A stretch of DNA of 28,632 nucleotides, from the IMG/VR virus record IMGVR_UViG_3300035438_002148, positions 1-28,632 of that record; one strand, given 5' to 3'. Within the stretch, counting starts at the first letter, position 1, and every line of letters begins with the position of its first letter. Made by a program: the position numbers and the translations under genes. The notes below the pieces were generated by a model. That model did no database searches. It worked only from the letters and a program-made list of their open reading frames with translations, and was not told the origin of the DNA. This DNA is from a virus. This document shows, piece by piece, positions 20,655 through 28,008 of the stretch.

Positions 20655-21345
20655 AATTTTAATAGATCTTTTTAAAGACTCTAAACTCACTGAAAGTGAA
20701 TTATTTAAGTTTGCACAGACTAGTTCTGATGTAGATATTTTATTTGAGATAGTTAATGAGAACAAGGAATTTTTAAACAAGACAACTTTTGACATCGTTA
20801 TAAACGCTGATACATGCACAAAAAAATCAATTTTCATATTAGAAAAAATTATTTCTATAGATTCAAATTTATATTTAATAGATGAATTTTTTTTATTTAA
20901 GATGTTACAAATGAGATCTCCAGATTATAAACGAAATAAACCGGGAGGAGAACGGTATATGATAAGGTGTTCTGAAATACAAGCTTTTGAATTATTTGTA
21001 ACTAATAAAATTATTGATAATTTCGATTATTTTTTAAACAACTTAATTACTCCAGTTATAAAAAATTATTCTAATAATGATAATTATATAGTAACAAAAT
21101 ATTTAAAAAACATCATACTACAAAAACTACATACAGATAAAACAATTACAAACCCCCTTGATTTACTAGAATTATATAACTCAAAACGTCCGCCTCGTAA
21201 CAGGTTTAAAGAGGATAACCCAGATGTGAGATACGATTATGAAGTATCTCTTGTACATCGAATACTTAGATGTACAGTGCTTTTAATTTTTGTTTGTTTT
21301 ATAGCGTTGTATTTGTTCTGTATGTTGTGTAAGGCTTTTAAATGA
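20638..21345 (+). CDS. Unknown tail-anchored membrane protein
   Basis: 235 residues from ATG 20638. No ribosome binding site is visible at the ATG, so translation may be coupled to the 14-codon leader that overlaps it. Residues 1-205 are acidic, then Lys/Asn-rich. A C-terminal hydrophobic segment (about 211-232, CTVLLIFVCFIALYLFCMLC) and three residues after it place it as tail-anchored. It overlaps the MFS start by 4 bases, so they may work together at the membrane. No family recognised. Confidence 0.55.
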   Translation: MKTESEILIDLFKDSKLTESELFKFAQTSSDVDILFEIVNENKEFLNKTTFDIVINADTCTKKSIFILEKIISIDSNLYLIDEFFLFKMLQMRSPDYKRNKPGGERYMIRCSEIQAFELFVTNKIIDNFDYFLNNLITPVIKNYSNNDNYIVTKYLKNIILQKLHTDKTITNPLDLLELYNSKRPPRNRFKEDNPDVRYDYEVSLVHRILRCTVLLIFVCFIALYLFCMLCKAFK

Positions 21346-22466
21346 TTAATCTATATATAATAAACTTCTTACTTGCTATATCTACAACAATAGGAATGAC
21401 TATAATACCATTGTTGAGTGTCGAAATCATTGGCATATCTATTTTTCTATTTGCTTTACTAGAAGGTTTTGGTGAATTATCATCAAATATTATAAGATTA
21501 ATATCTGGGTATCTATTTGATAAATTAAAAAACAAAAAAAGACTCTTTTTCGTAGCTATTCTTTTAGCTTTTTTGTCTAAAATATTATTAATAATACCAA
21601 ATATTTATACTTTGATATCGACAAAGTTTTTAGAAAGACTTAGCAATGGTTTCTTTGCATCGCCCAGAGATGCTTTTGTGGGCGTTATGAGCGGTGATAA
21701 AAAAGGACTATCTTTAGGTATACTAAACTCTTCTAGAGCTTTAGGGTGTGTGTTTGGATCTATTGTTACATCTTTTTATTTATCAAAAGAATTAAGTTTT
21801 CCATTGATAGCTAATTTAATAATCTTTGCAACTTTATTATGTTTTATATCTTTTGTTTTAACTTGTTTTATGAAAGATTTTACAAAGAAAATCATAAAAA
21901 CAGAAACTGCGAAATATTCAGCAATAGAACTAGTTAAAGATAATTATCAATTATATTTAATAGTATTTTTATTCTTCTGTGCAAGATTTAACGATGGTTT
22001 AATTATCTTGTTTTTAAAACAGAATTCTATAGAGCCATGGTTTTACTTAAGTACGATAGGAATATTTAATAGTATATCTTTTTTGATAGCTCCGTTCTTA
22101 GGAATGATTTTAGATTCTAAACATAAAAAAATAGCAGTTTATATAACTTTCTTTAGTTTAATAATTTTTAATATTATATTTATATTTTGTAAGACTTTAG
22201 ATTTAAAAATGGCTTTTTTAGCTTTGTTTTTTTGGGGTGCACAAAGAGTTGGTAGTCAAGTTTGTTTTACGAAGTTACTATTTAACAATGTCTCAAAAGA
22301 AAAATACGGTACAGCTTGCGGTGCAATGAATCTGTTTGTAGGCTTTGGAAGTTTGATAGCTGCATTAATCGGCGGATATTTAGTTTCGTGTAATTTCTCA
22401 TATGTGTTTATATTTAGTTTACTATTAACGTCAATTAGTTTATTATTCTTTTATAATAAAATATAA
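21342..22466 (+). CDS. Major facilitator superfamily (MFS) transporter
   Basis: 374 residues with about 10-12 hydrophobic segments. The MFS signature loop between helices 2 and 3 is visible as GYLFDKLKNKKRLFF, and RLSNGFFASPRDAF precedes helix 5 as in drug/sugar transporters. A long central loop (about 180-205) divides two halves. Length is at the short end for 12 helices but it is not clearly broken. It would move a small solute across the inner membrane; the substrate is unknown. A full transporter is not needed for virion assembly, so it is a host-derived accessory gene. It is coupled to the gene at 20638 and lies directly before the tail genes. Confidence 0.85.
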   Translation: MINLYIINFLLAISTTIGMTIIPLLSVEIIGISIFLFALLEGFGELSSNIIRLISGYLFDKLKNKKRLFFVAILLAFLSKILLIIPNIYTLISTKFLERLSNGFFASPRDAFVGVMSGDKKGLSLGILNSSRALGCVFGSIVTSFYLSKELSFPLIANLIIFATLLCFISFVLTCFMKDFTKKIIKTETAKYSAIELVKDNYQLYLIVFLFFCARFNDGLIILFLKQNSIEPWFYLSTIGIFNSISFLIAPFLGMILDSKHKKIAVYITFFSLIIFNIIFIFCKTLDLKMAFLALFFWGAQRVGSQVCFTKLLFNNVSKEKYGTACGAMNLFVGFGSLIAALIGGYLVSCNFSYVFIFSLLLTSISLLFFYNKI

Positions 22467-22477
22467 GAGTTATTAAT

Positions 22478-22837
22478 ATGATCCCAAACATTTTTAAAAA
22501 ACAAATTCAAGTTATCAGAAAACAACCTGGTTATTATGAACAAGATATAAACTCCCCGAATCTAGGTCTTTGGCAGAATGGTCAAGAGATATCTTTTACT
22601 ATACAGGCCTCAGTTCAACCAGCTCCTGGAGAAATTACACAAATTTTACCTGAGGGCTATAGAAATAAATCATCTTATTTGATTTATACAGATACAGAAT
22701 TGTTTTGCTCTGAAGAAGATGAAACAAATCCAGATATAGTTATATTATATAATAAGAAATATTTTATCTTGAAAAAGAAAATATACGATATGACTTATTT
22801 ATCTCATTTTGAACTAATAGCAGTACAATTAAAATAA
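22478..22837 (+). CDS. Head completion / head-tail connector protein
   Basis: 119 residues, beta-rich. FTIQASVQPAPGEITQILPE is followed by a YLIYTDTELF strand, NPDIVILYNKKYFILKK and a C-terminal strand. In phages with DUF3383 sheath genes a protein of this size and pattern (…ASVQP…LPEG…TDTEL…) sits just before the neck terminator and closes the head. Starts 11 bases after the MFS gene and overlaps the next by 1 base. Assignment rests on order plus remembered pattern. Confidence 0.65.
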   Translation: MIPNIFKKQIQVIRKQPGYYEQDINSPNLGLWQNGQEISFTIQASVQPAPGEITQILPEGYRNKSSYLIYTDTELFCSEEDETNPDIVILYNKKYFILKKKIYDMTYLSHFELIAVQLK

Positions 22838-23436
22838 TGATACAAAGAGATCTTTACAAAAAGCTACTAGAGTTTGTTACAAAATGCATAGATGATAACT
22901 TAGTTACTGTTGTTATAGCAAGTCAAAATGCTCCTAACGCACTAAAGCCATTTATAACTGTTACTATATCTTCTGTAAATCAACAAGGCCAAGTAATAAA
23001 ACACGAGCCAAGAGTCGACGAGTTATTTAATAAAGTACAAGATTTTACTTACGTAAGAAATGCTTATATTCAAATTCAATCTTTTTGCAATGAAATTTTC
23101 CAACCCGCTTCTTTACTCGAAAAAATAAGAATGGGATTTGATATGGATTCTTCTTATAGTGTTTTTGGAAAGGAAATAGCTTTTGTAAGGGATTTAACAG
23201 ATATCATAATATTACCCACTCTATTATCTGCAAATCAAGAATATAGAGCTGCTTATGATTTTATCTTATGTTATAACCAGACTATAACGAATAAAATAGA
23301 TTATGTAACTCATGTAGAAATTACTAATGAAGTAAATAATGAAAAAATTATTGTGGATAAGTATATGGATGTGGTATATAATAGTGATAGTACAGAGTAT
23401 AGCTTTTATACTACACAAGAAAATGATGAAGAGTAA
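22837..23436 (+). CDS. Neck/tail terminator protein (LIC_12616/gp12-like family)
   Basis: 199 residues. The N-terminal helix (RDLYKKLLEFVTKCIDD) and the APNALKPFITVTISSVNQ strand followed by a long beta-rich part fit the phage neck terminator family, which caps the tail tube and sheath at the head end. Pro-Phe-Ile/Thr in the core is conserved in that family. Position immediately before the sheath gene supports it. The C-terminal half has a hydrophilic tail. Confidence is moderate, as the family is divergent. Confidence 0.7.
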   Translation: MIQRDLYKKLLEFVTKCIDDNLVTVVIASQNAPNALKPFITVTISSVNQQGQVIKHEPRVDELFNKVQDFTYVRNAYIQIQSFCNEIFQPASLLEKIRMGFDMDSSYSVFGKEIAFVRDLTDIIILPTLLSANQEYRAAYDFILCYNQTITNKIDYVTHVEITNEVNNEKIIVDKYMDVVYNSDSTEYSFYTTQENDEE

Positions 23437-23439
23437 ATT

Positions 23440-24480
23440 ATGTTTAGTAACGATTTAATTGAGAATATAATAATTACAAGAGAAAGCCTTGGTGTAACAA
23501 GACAACAATTCTCTACTGTTTTATTAATGGGGGATACAGATAGCGAACAAAGTTTAATAAAAGAATATAGCTCGCTAAAAGAAGTTTTAGTTGATTATTT
23601 GACAACTACACCAGAATACAAAGCCTGTTTAGCTTTGTTTCAACAACAACCTTCTGTTTCAACGGTATTGATAGCTCAAAAAACACCTCAAGAAACTTGG
23701 GTTCAATTATATACAAGATATATTAACTCTGGAAAATATGCTTATTGCGTCATGCTTGCTACTGCAGATCTTACAGATGAAGAAATAAAAGCTCTAGTTG
23801 CTCTAATACAAACTAACGAACAAATTATTGCGCTTAATATAACCGATGAAAAAGTACTAGCTTTAGCTGAATATTTTAAAACTTTACAATATAATAGAGT
23901 TGTAAGTATTTTTAAAGACAACAATACGGATTATCCGAACTGTGCAATTATGGGAGCTATCTTGCCAAAAGATCCTGGAACTCAAAATTTAAGCCTACTT
24001 CCTGTAGTGGGAATTGTTCCAGCTTCTTTGACTACTGCGAAAAAACGCGAATACGAATTATCTAATGTAAATTATTATGATTACTTCTCTAATGGAATTG
24101 CAAGGGTAGGTGCTAACTGTGGTGAAGTTGCTTCAGGAGAGTCTTTTAGATATATATATATGATAGACTGGATGGCAACAACTATAAAAGAAAATATATC
24201 GAATCTATTCTTGTCTAAACCAGTTGTTCCTTTTAATTTATTTGGTTTGAGCTTAATAAGCTCAGCTATACAACAAGCTTTAGCTACTGCTGTATCTAGA
24301 GAATTAATTGAACCAATTAGTGAAAAAAATGTAGTTATGCCTGATTTAAGCACAATTTCCAGTCAAGATAAAATATCTGGAATATTAAAAGGAATTAAAT
24401 TTTACTTTACACCCACTGGCTCTATCAAACATATTGAAGGTATTTATGGTATAGCTACGGATGGACAAAATATATTATAA
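23440..24480 (+). CDS. Tail sheath protein, DUF3383 family
   Basis: 346 residues. DUF3383 proteins are the contractile sheath of this phage type. Visible: the N-terminal VTRQQFSTVLLMGDTD strand pair; a CLALFQQQPS segment; TPQETWVQLYTRYINSGKYA; the C-terminal GVNC-like GIARVGANCGEVASGESF loop and YMIDWMATTIKENI helix, then IPFNLF-like VVPFNLFG. The C-terminus lacks long insertions, so it is the compact version. It is preceded by the neck protein and followed by the tube gene, the standard order. This gene makes the phage a contractile-tailed (myovirus-like) phage. Confidence 0.85.
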   Translation: MFSNDLIENIIITRESLGVTRQQFSTVLLMGDTDSEQSLIKEYSSLKEVLVDYLTTTPEYKACLALFQQQPSVSTVLIAQKTPQETWVQLYTRYINSGKYAYCVMLATADLTDEEIKALVALIQTNEQIIALNITDEKVLALAEYFKTLQYNRVVSIFKDNNTDYPNCAIMGAILPKDPGTQNLSLLPVVGIVPASLTTAKKREYELSNVNYYDYFSNGIARVGANCGEVASGESFRYIYMIDWMATTIKENISNLFLSKPVVPFNLFGLSLISSAIQQALATAVSRELIEPISEKNVVMPDLSTISSQDKISGILKGIKFYFTPTGSIKHIEGIYGIATDGQNIL

Positions 24481-24496
24481 AATAAAAGGATAGAAT

Positions 24497-24928
24497 ATGG
24501 GTATTTATCAAGCTTTAGATGTAAAGCAATGTCAACTTATTGTTGGAGAAGAAGAAATAACAGGTGGTATTGATGGAGATTGGATTACTTTTGATGTTCC
24601 ACAAACACAAATCGTTGAAACAGATGCAAATGGAAATTCATATAGAATTACTAAAGCTAACAGAAATATAACTCTTACAGTAAATTTATCTGTTACAAGT
24701 AAAAACAATAACTATCTTTCGAATTTATCTACTTCTGTAAGTAATGTTGTTTTGACACCAGTAAGTTTTAAAGATTTTTCAACTGGTACTGAATTATTTT
24801 GTAAAGATTCTGTTGTTAATTGGAATTCTGGCACGCTCGCTTCTAACGGAGCAAGGCAACATTCTTGGGAAATAATTATGATTGACCCTGTACGTAGTAT
24901 AGAAGGGTTAAAAGAAATACAAGAATAG
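24497..24928 (+). CDS. Tail tube protein, DUF3277 family
   Basis: 143 residues, beta-rich, typical of tube subunits that form hexameric rings inside the sheath. Segments: GEEEITGGIDGDWITFDVPQ; YRITKANRNITLTVNLSVTS; VLTPVSFKDFSTGTELFC; RQHSWEIIMIDPV near the end, as in DUF3277. Good RBS AAAGGATAGAATATG. Follows the sheath gene by 16 bases. Confidence 0.8.
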   Translation: MGIYQALDVKQCQLIVGEEEITGGIDGDWITFDVPQTQIVETDANGNSYRITKANRNITLTVNLSVTSKNNNYLSNLSTSVSNVVLTPVSFKDFSTGTELFCKDSVVNWNSGTLASNGARQHSWEIIMIDPVRSIEGLKEIQE

Positions 24929-24935
24929 GTATTAT

Positions 24936-25331
24936 ATGACAAACAATATTTATAATGAATTAGACTTTGAAAAATTAGGACTGTCAGATCTTTTAAAAAA
25001 CTCAGAAGCTACAGCTAAATATACTATAATGGGATTTCTTGCTAGCGAAGGAATGATTTTTTGTGCAAAATATATATCAAAATTTCAAAAAGCAGATGGT
25101 GATATGGATGTTTTGTTAAACTCTTTATCTTTTGATGAATATACTGAAATCTTAAAAAAGACAATGGCCGATGGGGTTTTAATAAAAACAAATAACTTTG
25201 ATAGTATATTTAAAGATAAAATATATGAAGCACGATGTGTGATTTTAGCTAGCCTTTGCTTTCATTTAGAAAGTACTGAAAAAAAAAATTCTGGGACAAA
25301 AGTAAATTCAACACAGAAAACCGCGGCTTAA
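24936..25331 (+). CDS. Tail assembly chaperone, zero-frame product
   Basis: 131 residues, helical, acidic, located between the tube and tape measure genes, the invariant place of the tail assembly chaperone. RBS AATAGGTATTAT. Residues 10-112 are helix-rich (EYTEILKKTMADGVLIKT). At 25279-25288 the gene has a run of ten A; a fraction of ribosomes likely slips -1 there and continues to 25501. The zero-frame tail after the run (SGTKVNSTQKTAA) is short and polar, like the G product of lambda. No homology to lambda G is claimed. Confidence 0.75.
   Translation: MTNNIYNELDFEKLGLSDLLKNSEATAKYTIMGFLASEGMIFCAKYISKFQKADGDMDVLLNSLSFDEYTEILKKTMADGVLIKTNNFDSIFKDKIYEARCVILASLCFHLESTEKKNSGTKVNSTQKTAA
25279..25288 (+). 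promoter_or_regulatory. Probable -1 frameshift slippery site (A10)
   Basis: Reading frame is G AA.A AAA.A AAA... : GAA AAA AAA AAT, so A AAA AAA at 25280-25286 is an ideal slippery heptamer (XXXYYYZ). Slippage back by one base leads into an open frame that runs without a stop from 25286 to 25498. Confidence 0.75.
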
Positions 25332-25501
25332 CAGAAGAGGCTTTATGTTTGTGGCCTATATTCAGATTAGTTTTTAATGACAAAAGAATAATTACTTATG
25401 CTGAATCTAAAAAACATTCTCATAGAGAAGTTACAATGTTAAATGCAATGTTGGATTTTCAAGAAGAACTAGAAAATAGCCAAGTTAAAAAAAGTAAATA
25501 A
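25286..25501 (+). CDS. Tail assembly chaperone, -1 frame extension (fusion reads 24936-25501)
   Basis: 71 codons in the -1 frame, stop TAA 25499-25501. The sequence is coding-like: KFWDKSKFNTENRGL, then EEALCLWPIFRLVF, then helical HREVTMLNAMLDFQEELE. There is no ATG with an RBS in this frame at the start, so it must be made by -1 frameshifting from 24936, giving a fusion of about 188 residues. This matches the G/GT arrangement of lambda and many other tailed phages, where the fusion protein helps wrap the tape measure. Sits 9 bases before the tape measure start. Confidence 0.75.
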   Translation, partial: KFWDKSKFNTENRGLTEEALCLWPIFRLVFNDKRIITYAESKKHSHREVTMLNAMLDFQEELENSQVKKSK

Positions 25502-25510
25502 AAATCATAA

Positions 25511-26968
25511 ATGAGCACAGTTTTAAGAAGATTAGTAACAGTTCTTGGGTTTAGGATAAATAAGACTGGCCTTGGCGATTATGAAAAATCTATTAACTCT
25601 GTAAAAAAAAATGTCTACCAACTCGATCTAAGTTTTAGAAATCTAAAATTTGCTATGAGAGGCATAGTATTCGGTAATGTAGTTTTATCGGGAGTAGCTC
25701 TTGGAGTAGCTAAAACCATAACTTCTCTAGATGAGCTTTCAAACAAAGTTGGATTAACGATAGGTAATATAAAAGCCTTAGAATTAGTATCTCAAAAAAG
25801 TGGCAATAGTTATGGTGAATTAACTAAGACAATGTCTAGTTTTGCTGATAAAGTTTCTAAAATACAAAACCCAATCATTAGATTAAATACACTACAATCT
25901 TTAATGATTGAAAAAAACAAGAAATTAGCAAATGTTTTTAATCAATCTACAGATGGTTTTAAAAAATCAATATTAGAAGTTTCTAGTTTGACCAATGTTT
26001 TTACACAAAAAAATATAGAAGATTCAAAGCAATATATTAGGAACTGGTCTGAGTTCCGCACTATTTTAGATGAAGTAAGAAATCAAATTGGATTATCTTA
26101 TATGCCAGTTTTTAATGAGCTTACTACTCGATTTAAAGGTTGGTATTTAGAGAATAAAGAATTTATAAAGAATATATCTACTGTATTAACAACAACACTT
26201 GGAAAAAGTTTAATGATTCTAGGAGATATTGTTGGATCGATTATATATCCATTTAAGACAATCACTAATCTTTTGTTTGAAGTAGATAAGATGGGGGGTG
26301 TTTTTACAAAAACTATTGAAGGCCTCACTATAGGTTTTCAATATCTACTTCCAGCAATTTTACCTATTACAAGATTGGCTAAAGTACTATCTATTTCATT
26401 TTTGTTTTTAAGTGACGTAATAAAAGATATTACTGGTTGGATGAACGGATTAGATTCTGTATCAGAAAAATTCTTTGGTAAATGGGAGAATTACACAAAA
26501 AGCTTTTCAAACTTTTCATCTTCACTTAAAGATTCTACAAAAAGTTTTATGAAAACTGCATCTGAGTTTAGTGTCGCAGGTCTATTTGATTTTAAAGACA
26601 AAAAGGTTAATATAAAAACTATTAACGATAATATTGATAAAAAATTTACAAATCCTAATTTAACTAGTCCTTCTTTTTATAACAATATAAAAACTATTAA
26701 CGATAATATTGATAAAAAATTTACAAATCCTAATTTAACTAGTCCTTCTTTTTATAACAAGAACAGCTCAAGTTCTAGAAATGATGCCAAAAGTGTAAAT
26801 GTGGCTCCAAGCTTCTCTATAAAAATAGATAATATATCAGTTGGAGATAATGTATCATCGAGTCAAGCAGAGTCTACAGCTTTAAAAATTAGTGAGATGA
26901 TAAGTAAAGAAATTGATACATCTTTTAAATTAATGTTTTCAGATTTAACAAATAATGTAACATCTTAA
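25511..26968 (+). CDS. Tape measure protein (short)
   Basis: 485 residues, short for a tape measure; at about 1.5 Angstrom per residue it would set a tail near 70 nm. N-terminal helical region, then a hydrophobic segment (about 49-67, IVFGNVVLSGVALGVAKTI) and further helices; a second hydrophobic region about 275-305. A perfect 25-residue duplication lies at residues 367-416. The C-terminal stretch (SVNVAPSFSIKIDNISVGDN) is like the end of tape measures from DUF3383-type phages. Located after the chaperone and before the Dit-like baseplate gene. The role is clear from order; domain assignment is by pattern. Confidence 0.8.
   Translation: MSTVLRRLVTVLGFRINKTGLGDYEKSINSVKKNVYQLDLSFRNLKFAMRGIVFGNVVLSGVALGVAKTITSLDELSNKVGLTIGNIKALELVSQKSGNSYGELTKTMSSFADKVSKIQNPIIRLNTLQSLMIEKNKKLANVFNQSTDGFKKSILEVSSLTNVFTQKNIEDSKQYIRNWSEFRTILDEVRNQIGLSYMPVFNELTTRFKGWYLENKEFIKNISTVLTTTLGKSLMILGDIVGSIIYPFKTITNLLFEVDKMGGVFTKTIEGLTIGFQYLLPAILPITRLAKVLSISFLFLSDVIKDITGWMNGLDSVSEKFFGKWENYTKSFSNFSSSLKDSTKSFMKTASEFSVAGLFDFKDKKVNIKTINDNIDKKFTNPNLTSPSFYNNIKTINDNIDKKFTNPNLTSPSFYNKNSSSSRNDAKSVNVAPSFSIKIDNISVGDNVSSSQAESTALKISEMISKEIDTSFKLMFSDLTNNVTS
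26609..26758 (+). repeat. 75-base perfect tandem duplication in the tape measure gene
   Basis: Units 26609-26683 and 26684-26758 are identical base for base and in frame, adding 25 residues (starting NIKTINDNIDKK). Confidence 0.95.
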
Positions 26969-26970
26969 TT

Positions 26971-27651
26971 ATGTCTACTACGCTTATAGCTTCAATCAGT
27001 CAAGCTCTATTGTTTTCAAAAACCTTTACGGGGTTTAGAAATAAAATTGGAGATTTAGTTATAGATGCCACAGACTCAGAAATTATAGAATACTCTTCAA
27101 ACATTACAAGTCATCCAATATCTAGTGGGTCTACTATATCAGATCATATATATGAGAATCCAATTTTAATAACTATAGAGGGAAGGATAACCAATGAATC
27201 TTTATTTATGAGGGATATTGATACATTACCAGGGTTTTTAGAAGGAAATATAGTAAGTAATATATATAGTTATATAACTGGGCCAACAAAAAAACAAATT
27301 CTAGCTTTTAATTGTTTAGAGACTTTAAAGAAAAACAAAACATTAGTAACAATAGTAGCTAAAATGAAGTCTTATGATAATATGGCTATAGAATCATTGA
27401 ATTTTTCAAGGGATAATGAAGTTGGTGATAATTTATGTTTTACTATAAAACTTAAACAATTAAATATTGTTACTAGTAAAATAGTAAATATTACTAAACC
27501 TATTATAGCTTCTAAGAAAGTTGGAGCTTCAAACCTTGCAAGTTTAGGAAGAGGTGACATACAAAAACTTAGTTCAGAGAATGAGCAAAAAACTAAAACA
27601 AATTTAAAAAAAAATTTAGACAGATTAACAAACATACTCCCAAGTTTTTAA
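26971..27651 (+). CDS. Dit-like baseplate/tail protein
   Basis: 226 residues. The N-terminal part has strands typical of Dit-like phage tail proteins: IGDLVIDATDSEIIEYSSNI, then SDHIYENPILITIEGRI, followed by a helical stretch. C-terminal region is Lys/Asn-rich (about 195-226). Located between tape measure and the plug protein, as in related cassettes, where it forms the base of the tail tube. Starts 3 bases after the tape measure stop. The fold call is from pattern. Confidence 0.65.
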   Translation: MSTTLIASISQALLFSKTFTGFRNKIGDLVIDATDSEIIEYSSNITSHPISSGSTISDHIYENPILITIEGRITNESLFMRDIDTLPGFLEGNIVSNIYSYITGPTKKQILAFNCLETLKKNKTLVTIVAKMKSYDNMAIESLNFSRDNEVGDNLCFTIKLKQLNIVTSKIVNITKPIIASKKVGASNLASLGRGDIQKLSSENEQKTKTNLKKNLDRLTNILPSF

Positions 27652-27657
27652 AATAAA

Positions 27658-28008
27658 ATGTATCAAATAACTTTACAAAACAACCTATATCGTGAAGAAA
27701 GTTTTATTCTAGATAATGAAACTTTTACTTTTATTTTCAAATGGAATGAAAGAGTTCAAGAATGGAGTTTAGATATAAATAATGGGGATGAATCTATTAT
27801 AACAGGTATATTTCTAGTTTTTTATACTAATATTCTAAAGTTAGTTACAAGCGTTAAAAAACCCACTGGTTATTTAATAGTGCTACCACTTTCTGATAAT
27901 TTAACAAAAATAACTAAAGATAATTTGGCAACGGATGTTGGAATGTTTTATATACCAAAAGAAGAATTTGAAACAGATCCTTTCTGGCAAAATTTAAAGA
28001 TTTTTTAA
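27658..28008 (+). CDS. Baseplate plug protein, cyanophage Pam3 gp18-like
   Basis: 116 residues, beta-rich. NETFTFIFKWNERVQEWSLD and the GYLIVLPLSDN strand match the small baseplate plug family first described in cyanophage Pam3. It closes the tube at the baseplate. Its stop overlaps the hub gene start by one base. The order Dit-like, plug, hub is standard for this tail type. Confidence 0.7.
   Translation: MYQITLQNNLYREESFILDNETFTFIFKWNERVQEWSLDINNGDESIITGIFLVFYTNILKLVTSVKKPTGYLIVLPLSDNLTKITKDNLATDVGMFYIPKEEFETDPFWQNLKIF

Noticed and set aside
24081-24353. Minus-strand open frame in the sheath gene
   Set aside because: Shadow of the DUF3383 gene; no RBS and no homology pattern.
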